A stretch of DNA of 64,000 bases. Source: Candidatus Sumerlaeota bacterium. Lineage in GTDB: Bacteria > Sumerlaeota > Sumerlaeia > JAFGJS01. The DNA lies in contig JAFGJS010000070.1 in NCBI GenBank assembly GCA_016928995.1, positions 1 to 64,000 of the forward strand. Reading direction: 5' to 3'. The stretch's first letter is position 1; every line of letters begins with the position of its first letter. This document shows positions 25,628-34,063 of the stretch, one piece after another. The notes beneath the pieces are model-generated. The model saw only the letters and a program-made list of their open reading frames with translations, made no database searches and was not told where the DNA came from. A program made the position numbers and the translations under genes.

Positions 25628-27528
25628 TGCTTCACACCCGAGATGCCGTAGATGCTATAAAAGAAATAGCTATCGCCGAATTTTTCCGCGAATTCATGAT
25701 AGGCCGCCTGTGGATTATAGCCGTTGCGGGCGAAGATCTCGTTGCACGCCTGAAATTGCGCGATGGATTCCTGTGAAATCGTATAGCCCTGCACGACCGG
25801 CTTTGAATTGGTTTTGAAGGCATGGATGACCAACGCTTCCTCCAACGCGCGCGGAATCGCCGGATAATCGAAATCCGCCAAGCGCCTGATGTTCCTGGCG
25901 ATCGCATCCGTCTGGTTGGTCAGCAGGTAATGCGCCATAAGATATTCAAACGCCATGCGGTTATGCTTGTTTTTCTGGAGCAACGCCTCCAGGGAACATT
26001 CGCCGATGCTGTCATCATCGAGCAATAATGCGCGCGTCTGTTGAATCTGCTGGTCCGTGGTGAAATCAGGATCTTGCTCCAGCTGATCCAGCAACGCTTG
26101 CGCCTCATCCCGGTATAAACGATCCTTGCGCAGCGTGCGCAGGAACGTGCGCGCGGCGTCCGGGCGTTTCTTGACGATATTGATCAGCGCCAATCGCATT
26201 ATGCCCCTTGGATTGTATTGTAACGCGCTCAAGGCGTCCAGGGCGCAGTGCTCGGCGTCATTGACGCGGCCCAGTTCATAGTAACATTCGCTGAGTTCCG
26301 TATTTCGTTCGATTTTGCCGAGAGGACGATAAGGGCTGGGCGTCATATCGGTGTCATAGAGTTCCCAGCCAGCCTTCTGAGGAAAGGCGAACATGTCGTC
26401 GAGCAATCGCCCGCTGTGATGGAGCGCGCGGTCGACATTATGACAGTAAGAGGCATCGACGTCTTTCGAGGCGACATCGCGCGCTTCGTGCAGCAGCTCG
26501 GGCCACATTTCATGCTGAGCATAATAGCTGATGCGCAGACGTTTACGCTCGGTTTGATCAGTCGCGAACAGGGCGCCGCCGAAAACAATGATCAGTAGAA
26601 GCGGAGCGATCAGCATGAGCCATGGTTGGCTTGTGTCTGTAGGATTTTGATCGGCGTCCTCTTCGTCTTCCGGTTGAGGTTTGGTTTTATCCCGGTTGAT
26701 GCGCCATAATGCGCCGCTCAATCCAGCGAGAGGAAGATAAGCATACAGGAATAGATACAAAACGAGACCGTCATAGCCGATGATTGACAGGACGATCGTG
26801 TGCGTGTTGGCGATGGTTGGATTATACGGCAGCACACAACGATAAGCCTCGATGAAAGCGAGATCGAAGATCAACACGCCGGCCGCGGCTGGGATCAGCA
26901 GCCCTGCCGCCAACTGCGCAACGGAGTTTATCCAATCACGCCGGCGGAGCGCTTCGTAGATCACGAAAAGCGCTACGAACAGCAAATACGCAAAGACCGC
27001 GGCATAATAAATCACAACGGATAGCGACAAGAATATGATGATGCGATACGCCCTGCGCTGAATCGGCGCGCGGGTATAACAAAACAACAGCAGCAGCGCC
27101 GACGCGATGGATAGGTTCTCCATCAGGTAATGGTCGCAACGGCTGTATTGCAGCAGCACGACAATCGCCGGAATAAAACGAAGAATTCGCAATCGTCCGC
27201 CGCTCATCACGCTGATAAACTGGCCGGCGCCCCAACACAGCAGCCATGCCGTCGCAGTGATGATCAGCGCTCCCGCCCATGAATCGCTATAGGCATGGAG
27301 CAGAAAGGCCGCGAGGCGCGTGATCGCCTTGCCGGGGAAATCCGGCAGGATGCCAAAGGTGTCCACGCCGGGAACGTACGGGGGCAATCGCCAATAAGGA
27401 AAAAGGCTGTAATGGATCAACTTGGGATCGAGATAGAGGCAGCCAAAAAGGAAGAACAGCGCCCAGAAGAACAGGCTGGGGATCGCCCGACTGGTTCGGC
27501 GGCACATTTCTCGCAGCGCACGCTGCAT
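25624..27528 (-). CDS. Large multi-pass membrane protein with TPR-like C-terminus
   Basis: 634 residues. About ten hydrophobic segments fill residues 15-330 (SLFFWALFFLFGCLYL; ALIITATAWLLCW; LMLIAPLLLIIVFGG). The C-terminal ~300 residues are soluble and helical, with repeats such as ELGRVNDAEHCALDAL that look like TPR units. It resembles Bacteroidota proteins of unknown function (DUF6057-like, from memory) that are likewise encoded next to a TolB-like CxxCH protein. The two probably form one envelope complex; this is inferred from coupling only. Confidence 0.7.
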   Translation of the reverse strand: MQRALREMCRRTSRAIPSLFFWALFFLFGCLYLDPKLIHYSLFPYWRLPPYVPGVDTFGILPDFPGKAITRLAAFLLHAYSDSWAGALIITATAWLLCWGAGQFISVMSGGRLRILRFIPAIVVLLQYSRCDHYLMENLSIASALLLLFCYTRAPIQRRAYRIIIFLSLSVVIYYAAVFAYLLFVALFVIYEALRRRDWINSVAQLAAGLLIPAAAGVLIFDLAFIEAYRCVLPYNPTIANTHTIVLSIIGYDGLVLYLFLYAYLPLAGLSGALWRINRDKTKPQPEDEEDADQNPTDTSQPWLMLIAPLLLIIVFGGALFATDQTERKRLRISYYAQHEMWPELLHEARDVASKDVDASYCHNVDRALHHSGRLLDDMFAFPQKAGWELYDTDMTPSPYRPLGKIERNTELSECYYELGRVNDAEHCALDALSALQYNPRGIMRLALINIVKKRPDAARTFLRTLRKDRLYRDEAQALLDQLEQDPDFTTDQQIQQTRALLLDDDSIGECSLEALLQKNKHNRMAFEYLMAHYLLTNQTDAIARNIRRLADFDYPAIPRALEEALVIHAFKTNSKPVVQGYTISQESIAQFQACNEIFARNGYNPQAAYHEFAEKFGDSYFFYSIYGISGVKQ

Positions 27529-27903
27529 TCTTTTTTGCTCCTTGGCGATTTGCCGCTGACTGGCATGACTGCTTTTTGCTTAAGGCCGAGCTGCTTCAAT
27601 GGCAAAAAAGCACCGAGCCGTTCAGCTCGCTAAGCATGGCCATTCACGAAGATTTCAATTTGACGCGGTAAAACTGGATCGCCGGATGACGCGGCTAAGT
27701 GTGATTTCGGATGGAGCTCTTCCTATAAGACAGACACAAACTAAACATTTCAAGATATAGATCCGGCCCACACACAAGTATCCCGCTGCCGCCCCGCTAT
27801 GCCAATAAAACGGATTCCATCGTTAGAATGGATCTTGTGGTATCGACGAATTTTCTGTCAAGTCACAATCAAACCTGGATTCTGGGCTGCGCTATCCGTG
27901 ATG
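27529..27903. other. Intergenic gap, no gene seen
   Basis: Spacer between the end of pheT and the start of the membrane-protein gene at 27528, which must hold the latter's promoter and the end of the long ribosomal/pheST transcript. I see no tRNA, convincing terminator or coding frame. Confidence 0.5.
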
Positions 27904-30285
27904 CTACGCCTGCCGGAGAGCGGCGCCAATTTCTTTTTCGAGGCGTTCGATGATCGTCGCCTGGATCGCGTTGGCTTCTTCGTCGGTCAACGTGCGCTGA
28001 GGGGAGCGCAGCACCAGGCGCATGGCCACGCTTTTTTTGCCCTGCGGCACGCCTTTGCCTTCGTAAACATCGAAGGTCTCCAGGTTCTCCAGCAGCTCGC
28101 CGGCCGCCTCGCGCATGATGCGGCTCGCTTCGCCCGCGGGCGTGGCATGGTCCAGCAGCAGCGCGAAGTCGCGTTCAATTGAGGGAAAACGGCCGAATTC
28201 CTCGAAGATCACGCGGCGATCCGTCAACTTCGCGAGCAATTCGATTTTCGCTTGCAGGATGAACACTACGCGGCGCAGATCCCATTCCTCAGCCATGGCC
28301 GGATGCAGCTGGCCGAAGGTGCAGAGCGTTTCGCCGTTGTCATAGATTTCCGCCGACTGTCCCGGATGCAGATGTCCAGCCTGAGCCGGGCGGATGTTAT
28401 GCGTCGGCAATCCCAAGTCTTCCAACAGGTGCTCCGCGATGCCCTTAATGGCGTAGAAATCAAACTCCCGCTCCGGGCGTTTCCAGTATGTCGTCGCTTT
28501 GCCGCTCAGCGCCGCGATCAGCCGCCATTCCTCTTGCGGGTCCTGATCGCCGTCCGGCCCTTGCCAGAATACCTTGCCGATTTCGAAGATGCTGAAGTCA
28601 TACTGACCGTGATGATGGTTGCGTTGGATGTTTTTCAGCATGCCTGGCAGCAGGCTAGGCCGCATCACGGCCTGTTCCACGGAGAGCGGATTGAGAATTT
28701 TGATCAGCGGTCTCTTCGTGCCGCCGGTTTTCTCTACGTCGTTTTCAGAGATGAAGGAATAGTTTATCGCCTCGTAGAAGCCGCAGTCGCACAGCAAGTC
28801 GCGGATATGGTCCGCCGTCCGGACATCGACGGTTTCGAGGTAAGGACTGCACTCCAGCAACGGCAGGCTGACAGGAATCTTGTTATAGCCATAGATGCGC
28901 GCGATTTCCTCGATCAGGTCGTGCTCGCCTTCGATATCCACGCGGAAGCTCGGCGCTTGCACCATCAGTTGCGTTTGATCCGCGCGACGGATTTCGCAGC
29001 CCAGCAGCATGAGGATGTCGGCGATTTCACGCGACTTGAGTTTCAGGCCGAGGAGCGAGTTGACATGGTCGATTTTCAACGTGATGATCGACCGGTCATC
29101 GAAGGTGGTGGCAGAGACGTCGAGATAGCCGCGCGCCACTTCGGAGCCGCAGATTTCCCGGATCAGCTGCGTCGCGCGATTCAGCGCCAGCGTGATTTTC
29201 TCGCGATCCGTGCCGCGTTCGAAACGATAGGAGGATTCGGTTTGCAGCTCCAGGCGCTTGGAAGTTTTTCGAATGAATGTCGGCGTGAAGTAAGCGCTCT
29301 CCAGCAGCACATTGGTCGTGGCGTTGGAAATTTCGCTGTTTTTGCCGCCCATGACGCCGCCCAGCGCGACCGGTCCCTGAGGCGTGCAAATCAAGATGTC
29401 TTCATTGGATAGCGTCCGCTCCACGTCGTCCAGCGTGGTGAAGCGTTCGCCCTCTTCCGCCATGCGCACGATGATTTTCTGGTTCGGCAGTTTGTCCAGG
29501 TCAAAGGCGTGCAGCGGATGACCGAGTTCCATCATCACGTAATTCGTCACATCCACGACATTATTGATCGAGCGGATGCCCACGGCCTCCACGGCCATGC
29601 GCAGCCAGGCCGGGCTGGAAGCGACCTTCACGTTGCGGATCAGCCGGGCGGTGTAGCGCGGACAGGCTTCCTTGTTCAGCACCATGATGTTGACTTCCTG
29701 CTCGATGCGCTCCATCGTCTCCGGCACGCGAGGCTGCAGGGGAGCGACTTTGTGCCCCTTGAGCGCGGCAAGGTCGCGCGCGACGCCGAAGATGCTCAGG
29801 CAATCCGGGCGGTTGGGCGTGATCTTGGCGTCCAGCATGTAATCCACGCCTTCGCCGACTTTCCACTCCTCCGGCAGAATCAGAATACCGGAGGCGTCGT
29901 GGCCGTAATTGAGTTCAGGGCCGGAGCAGAGCATGCCCTTCGATTCCACGCCGCGTAGCTGAGCGTTCTTGATCGCCATGCCGTTCGGCAGCACGGCGCC
30001 GTCCAGCGCCACGGCGACTTTGTCTCTGGGGTGCATGTTCTTCGCGCCGCAGACGATTTGCAGCGGATCGCCTTGGCCGACATCCACCTGGCAGACGGTG
30101 AGCTTGTCCGCGTCAGGATGCGGCGATGTGGATTTCAGTTGCCCTACGACGATCTTGCCGTTCAGCATGCCCAAATCCCACGCCTGCTCGATCTCGATGC
30201 CGCCGAAGGTGAGCGTGTCGATGATGTCCGGAATCTCGATCGGGAAGTTCAAGTACTGTTTAAGCCATCGGATGCTGATGATCAT
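27904..30285 (-). CDS. pheT: Phenylalanine-tRNA ligase beta subunit
   Basis: 793 residues, the usual length. MIISIRWLKQYLNFPIEIPD opens the protein. An OB-fold tRNA-binding domain (KLTVCQVDVG, SKGMLCSGPEL) spans ~40-150. B3/B4 (NVVDVTNYVMMELGHPLHAF) covers ~210-380 with the editing region, followed by B5 and a C-terminal FDX-ACB anticodon-binding domain (FPSIERDFALLLD). It forms the alpha2-beta2 enzyme with PheS, whose gene ends 83 bases upstream on the same strand. Confidence 0.98.
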   Translation of the reverse strand: MIISIRWLKQYLNFPIEIPDIIDTLTFGGIEIEQAWDLGMLNGKIVVGQLKSTSPHPDADKLTVCQVDVGQGDPLQIVCGAKNMHPRDKVAVALDGAVLPNGMAIKNAQLRGVESKGMLCSGPELNYGHDASGILILPEEWKVGEGVDYMLDAKITPNRPDCLSIFGVARDLAALKGHKVAPLQPRVPETMERIEQEVNIMVLNKEACPRYTARLIRNVKVASSPAWLRMAVEAVGIRSINNVVDVTNYVMMELGHPLHAFDLDKLPNQKIIVRMAEEGERFTTLDDVERTLSNEDILICTPQGPVALGGVMGGKNSEISNATTNVLLESAYFTPTFIRKTSKRLELQTESSYRFERGTDREKITLALNRATQLIREICGSEVARGYLDVSATTFDDRSIITLKIDHVNSLLGLKLKSREIADILMLLGCEIRRADQTQLMVQAPSFRVDIEGEHDLIEEIARIYGYNKIPVSLPLLECSPYLETVDVRTADHIRDLLCDCGFYEAINYSFISENDVEKTGGTKRPLIKILNPLSVEQAVMRPSLLPGMLKNIQRNHHHGQYDFSIFEIGKVFWQGPDGDQDPQEEWRLIAALSGKATTYWKRPEREFDFYAIKGIAEHLLEDLGLPTHNIRPAQAGHLHPGQSAEIYDNGETLCTFGQLHPAMAEEWDLRRVVFILQAKIELLAKLTDRRVIFEEFGRFPSIERDFALLLDHATPAGEASRIMREAAGELLENLETFDVYEGKGVPQGKKSVAMRLVLRSPQRTLTDEEANAIQATIIERLEKEIGAALRQA

Positions 30286-30368
30286 GATATTGCTTTCTCA
30301 CGAGATGAAATTTCTATTGTTCACGCCTTGCGCCAAAATATGAAACCTGCTCTCAATCGCAGATTACA

Positions 30369-31406
30369 TTAAAACTGCTGCAGAAACCGGATGTCGTTGT
30401 CGTAAAACAGCCGGATGTCGTTGATCTGGTACTTGATCATGGCGAAACGCTCGATGCCGAGACCGAAGGCGTAGCCGCAGTATTTCTCCGGATCATAGTT
30501 CACGTTCTTCAGCACGTTCGGATGCACCATGCCGCATCCCATCACTTCGATGTATCCCGACTGTGAGCAGATGCGGCAGCCCTGCGTTTTGCAGAAGGGG
30601 CAGCCCATGTCCACCTCGGCGCTGGGCTCGGTGAATGGGAAGAACGACGGACGGAAGCGCAAGGGAATCTCCGGACCGAAAAAGCGGTGAATCAGGGCTT
30701 CGAGCGTCCCTTTAAGATCGCCGAAACTGATGTATTCGCTGACCAGCAGTCCCTCGATCTGATGGAACATCGGGCTATGCGTCACGTCGGCGTCCACGCG
30801 ATACACGGCGCCTGGGGCGATGATGGCCACGGGCGGCTGCTGATTCAGCATCGTGCGGATTTGCACCGGCGAGGTGTGCGTGCGCAGCAGCATCTGCCCC
30901 GGCAGATAGAACGTGTCGTGCATGTCGCGCGCCGGGTGGTGCGGGGGGATGTTCAGCGCGGTGAAGTTATGAAAATCGGTTTCGATGTCCGGTCCTCGCG
31001 CCACTTCGAAGCCCATGCTGATGAAGATGTCGCGGATTTCGCGCGCCACTTGCGTCAGGGGATGCAACCGGCCGGCGTTGATTTTTTCTCCGGGCAGCGT
31101 AATGTCCAACCGTTCCTGCTCGAGTTGCTGGTTCAATTCGGCGGCGCCGACCTGGCCCTGGCGCTGCTGAAGCGCCTGGACCACGGCGGCTTTGACTTCG
31201 TTGGCCGCCGCGCCGAGTATCGGCCGGTCTTTGGCGTCGAGCTGACCCAGCTGCCGCAGAATCTGACTGATCGCGCCCTTCTTGCCCATGTATTTTTGAT
31301 GGATATCCTGAGCCGCTTCGGCCGTGGCCGCCTGTTCGATGTCGCGCAACGCGGCTTCGCGGATTTGATCCAGCTGGCTTTTAAGTTCAGCTATGCTTGT
31401 GGTCAT
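30369..31406 (-). CDS. pheS: Phenylalanine-tRNA ligase alpha subunit
   Basis: 345 residues. The N-terminal coiled coil (~1-90) ends in KYMGKKGAISQILRQLG. Class II motifs follow: HPLTQVAREIRDIFISMGFE, FHQIEGLLVSE (motif 2 region), FRPSFFPFTEPSAEVDM, and motif 3 GLGIERFAMIKY. A CPFCKTQGCRICSQSG insertion may bind zinc. It charges tRNA-Phe with PheT. A terminator-like hairpin separates it from rplT. Confidence 0.98.
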   Translation of the reverse strand: MTTSIAELKSQLDQIREAALRDIEQAATAEAAQDIHQKYMGKKGAISQILRQLGQLDAKDRPILGAAANEVKAAVVQALQQRQGQVGAAELNQQLEQERLDITLPGEKINAGRLHPLTQVAREIRDIFISMGFEVARGPDIETDFHNFTALNIPPHHPARDMHDTFYLPGQMLLRTHTSPVQIRTMLNQQPPVAIIAPGAVYRVDADVTHSPMFHQIEGLLVSEYISFGDLKGTLEALIHRFFGPEIPLRFRPSFFPFTEPSAEVDMGCPFCKTQGCRICSQSGYIEVMGCGMVHPNVLKNVNYDPEKYCGYAFGLGIERFAMIKYQINDIRLFYDNDIRFLQQF

Positions 31407-31449
31407 CGTTTGGTCCCGCCGTTATGATCGATTCTGAAAAGTCTGCTCA

Positions 31450-31498
31450 TAAAAACAGCCGCAAGTCTCGAGAAGAAAAATCAAGAGGCTTGCGGCTG
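31450..31498 (-). terminator. Terminator or attenuator between rplT and pheS
   Basis: A 13-bp stem with one mismatch (CAGCCGCAAG-T-CTC, 31456-31469, with GAG-G-CTTGCGGCTG, 31485-31498) precedes an A run at 31450-31455, giving TTTTT on the minus strand. It lies 45 bases before pheS. No Phe-rich leader peptide frame fits between rplT and the hairpin, unlike the classical E. coli pheM system. Confidence 0.8.
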
Positions 31499-31538
31499 CT
31501 TTAATCAATCTTTAATTGAATTATCTCGCTAGCAAAAT

Positions 31539-31904
31539 TTAGCTCGCTTCAGCCAGGGCCTCTTTGGCGACGTTGATAAACTCGCCAAAGGCCTCGCTGT
31601 CGTTGACGGCCAGTTCCGCCAGGAGTTTGCGGTCGACTTCGACGCCGGCCTGTTTCAATCCGTTAATCAGCCGATTGTAAGACATGCCGCGCATGCGGGA
31701 TGCGGCGTTGATGCGCGCGATCCACAGCTGGCGGAAATGGCGTTTTCGCTGACGGCGGTCGCGATAGGCGTATCGCAAGCCTCGTTTCACGGTTTCTTTC
31801 GCGGTTTTATACAGGCGGCGCCTTGCGCCGTATGCGCCGCTGGCGGCTTCCAGAATTTTTTTCCTGCGACGGCGAGTCGCCGGGCCGTTTGTTGCTCGTG
31901 GCAT
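31539..31904 (-). CDS. rplT: Ribosomal protein bL20
   Basis: 121 residues. The family pattern is plain: MPRATNGPATRRRRKKILEA, GLRYAYRDRRQRKRHFRQLW, INAASRMRGMSYNRLI and LAELAVNDSEAF. An early 23S rRNA-binding assembly protein, and in other bacteria an autoregulator of this operon. It follows rpmI by 49 bases. Confidence 0.98.
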   Translation of the reverse strand: MPRATNGPATRRRRKKILEAASGAYGARRRLYKTAKETVKRGLRYAYRDRRQRKRHFRQLWIARINAASRMRGMSYNRLINGLKQAGVEVDRKLLAELAVNDSEAFGEFINVAKEALAEAS

Positions 31905-31953
31905 GGTTCAGTGTCTCCTTGATTCTTCATTCCATTCCGGCTCAGGCCGTGGT

Positions 31954-32151
31954 TTACAGATTGGGCAAAAGTTTTTCGATGCGCTTCTGATCCGATGGAT
32001 CAAGGAGCGTGGGTTTGCCCAGGTTGCGTTTGCGCTTGGCGTCTTTCTTGGTCAAGATGTGACGATGATACGCCTTGTTGCGCCTCAGTTTGCCGGAGCC
32101 TGTGCGGCGGAAACGCTTGGCCGCGGCGCGATTGGTTCTGATCTTTGGCAT
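31954..32151 (-). CDS. rpmI: Ribosomal protein bL35
   Basis: 65 residues: [40 protein letters not shown] and a C-terminal IEKLLPNL. The size and basic composition are typical. Encoded between infC and rplT, the standard bacterial order. Confidence 0.97.
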   Translation of the reverse strand: MPKIRTNRAAAKRFRRTGSGKLRRNKAYHRHILTKKDAKRKRNLGKPTLLDPSDQKRIEKLLPNL

Positions 32152-32198
32152 GATTGCCGCCCCTTCTTCCTTAATTATGATGATCTGCTTATTCTCTT

Positions 32199-32861
32199 TT
32201 ATTCTTCTTCCGTGCCGCTGTTCTCGTCCTCGTCGTCATGAGCATCATTTGTCTCGTCCTGCTGTTCGGCCTTGATGTCATGCTTATGGCGATGATCCAC
32301 CTGCGCCGGTTTCTTGCTGCGGTCTTTCTGCACCAGCGCCATAATTTCCTTTGTGGGCGCGAAGATCTGATTCATGAACTGGCCGATGGTGCTCAGCCGC
32401 GTCTCCGGCTGACCGGTTCCTTCGATGTATTCCGTCACGCGCTCCGCGATCTCGCGTCCGATTTCGCGGTATTGATTCTCGCGGCCGCGGAATTGGATCG
32501 TCAATTTGCACTTGTGGCCTTGCTTCAGGAACTTCTTCATGAGATCGGCTTTGAATTCGAAATCATGATCGTCGATGCGCGGGCGCATTTTGATCTCTTT
32601 GAGCTCCTGCTGTTTGTTCTTTTTGCGCTGGTCGCGCAATTTCTTGCGCTGCTCATAGAGAAATTTTTTGTAGTCCTGAATCCGGCAGACTGGCGGATTG
32701 CTGTTTGGCGCGACCTCCACCAAATCCAGTTCGAGCTCCTGCGCGCGTTGCAGCGCCTGTTCTAGCGGCATCACGCCAGCTTGCGAGCCATCCGCTTCGA
32801 TCAGGCGAATATCGCGAGCGCGAATCATATCATTGATGCGGACTCGTTGTTGTCGATTAAT
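32199..32861 (-). CDS. infC: Translation initiation factor IF-3, AUU start
   Basis: 220 residues. The first ATG (32828) is 42 bases from any ribosome site. In contrast, ATT at 32859-32861 lies 9 bases after GGAGG and opens [20 protein letters not shown], the conserved IF-3 N-terminus; a stop codon lies just upstream. The N-domain ([20 protein letters not shown]) and C-domain ([27 protein letters not shown]) are canonical. About 40 acidic residues extend beyond the usual end. AUU at infC is the classical autoregulatory start discriminated against by IF-3 itself. Confidence 0.95.
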   Translation of the reverse strand: MNRQQRVRINDMIRARDIRLIEADGSQAGVMPLEQALQRAQELELDLVEVAPNSNPPVCRIQDYKKFLYEQRKKLRDQRKKNKQQELKEIKMRPRIDDHDFEFKADLMKKFLKQGHKCKLTIQFRGRENQYREIGREIAERVTEYIEGTGQPETRLSTIGQFMNQIFAPTKEIMALVQKDRSKKPAQVDHRHKHDIKAEQQDETNDAHDDEDENSGTEEE

Positions 32862-32902
32862 CTGTATTTACCTCCGTTTTCAATTCGGCGCGCCGGGCGC
32901 GT

Positions 32903-32942
32903 AAAAACAAAAGCAGGGCGCGCTTATGCGAAGCCGCCCTGC
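32903..32942 (-). terminator. Terminator-like hairpin in the infC leader
   Basis: GCAGGGCG (32913-32920) pairs with CGCCCTGC (32935-32942). The A-rich tract 32903-32912 gives TTTTGTTTTT on the minus strand, ~28 bases before the infC ribosome site. It may attenuate the infC operon or end transcripts from the SGNH genes 300 bases upstream. Confidence 0.7.
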
Positions 32943-33073
32943 CGATTCTCAATTGCATTCACCTGATCCGCAAGGCAGAGCGCGAGGCCCGGCGTTTGCG
33001 GTATGCGATTGAGCAACCCCGAGCCGATGATCTGAAATCTCGCTGGGGTGAGAAGCGGCTGTTTTGGCTTCTG

Positions 33074-33118
33074 CTTGGCGCATCAATTCTTAAGGTGTTG
33101 AATTAAAAATGCGCCAAG
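33074..33118. repeat. Long hairpin in the gap between SGNH genes and infC
   Basis: CTTGGCGCAT (33074-33083) pairs perfectly with ATGCGCCAAG (33109-33118), with a secondary AATTC/GAATT pairing inside. No U tract follows on either strand, so it is not an obvious terminator. The rest of 32943-33241 shows no gene. Confidence 0.6.
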
Positions 33119-33241
33119 GGATATGGTCAAGCTTTATTTCAACCTCAAGCCTTCTAAAATCAGGCAGCTGTTTCGAAGCGTGACAGTGGTCGCGGATTGC
33201 GCCCTTCAACGGCGTAACTTGTGAAAAAAGAGCGCGAAGCG

Positions 33242-34063
33242 TCATTCATAGAACTGCCAATCGTTGATGCGCAACTGGCCCTCGTTCGCTTCTGATTCCT
33301 TTATCGACCGCAATGCCGCATATACCTTGCGGTAAATTACGCGGTGGCCTTCCGTATTGGGATGGACGTCATAATAATCCATGTGTACATATGGCGGATC
33401 CAACGGAGCGTCGCCGAAATCCTTTCCATATGCGTGATGGAACCATTCCGGATGAATGTCCAGCAGATGACATTCCTTCAGCGCCGCCACCTCCGCTACG
33501 ATGGCATTCATCGTTTGGACTCCGGAAGAATAATGGCGGAGAAAATACAGCGGATGTCCTGGAGGAATCGACTCGCTCACGCCATCCAGCAGGTCATACT
33601 GGTTCAGCACCAGGATTTCCGGCGTCGCTGGCAAGGCTTGGAGAAGGTCGATGATCGTGCTAAGATCCTGGCGGAAGGCTTCCTGATCGGATGTTGAAAA
33701 GACTTCATCCGCGTCTTGTATGTAAGCATAGAGATCATTGATTCCCAAATAGACGACAGCGAGATCCGGAATTTCTTGCAGCACTTGTTGCATCGCGGGA
33801 TAAGCAGCGTCCGCCCATTCCGAGGCTTTGGAGCCAGGCACGGCATGGTTGTGCCGCGCAATTCCCGGCCAAAGGTTTTGAATCGCCGGCTCCTCCTCAA
33901 AATCGCCGTACAGCATCGCCACCCAGCCTTTGTCTTGAATCGCCGGAATCTGCGGATTCGCCCCATCGCTGATGCTGTCGCCCACGATATCGATGGAGGT
34001 GAATCCTCTGGCGCCCAGGGGCAGCGATGAGAGGATGAGCAAGATCATCAGCGTATATCGCAT
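33242..34063 (-). CDS. Secreted SGNH/GDSL hydrolase (copy 1)
   Basis: 273 residues from ATG 34063, which shares its A with the TAA of the upstream gene (TAATG coupling). A signal peptide (MILLILSSLPLGARG) precedes block I IDIVGDSISDG (nucleophile Ser). Block III is VVYLGINDLYAY, and the catalytic Asp-x-x-His block is YYDVHPNTEGH. The substrate is unknown; the family includes esterases and carbohydrate deacetylases. It is clearly paralogous along its whole length to the C-terminal half of the gene just upstream. Confidence 0.85.
   Translation of the reverse strand: MRYTLMILLILSSLPLGARGFTSIDIVGDSISDGANPQIPAIQDKGWVAMLYGDFEEEPAIQNLWPGIARHNHAVPGSKASEWADAAYPAMQQVLQEIPDLAVVYLGINDLYAYIQDADEVFSTSDQEAFRQDLSTIIDLLQALPATPEILVLNQYDLLDGVSESIPPGHPLYFLRHYSSGVQTMNAIVAEVAALKECHLLDIHPEWFHHAYGKDFGDAPLDPPYVHMDYYDVHPNTEGHRVIYRKVYAALRSIKESEANEGQLRINDWQFYE

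Noticed and set aside
28252-29412. 386-codon plus-strand frame
   Set aside because: Antisense shadow of pheT.
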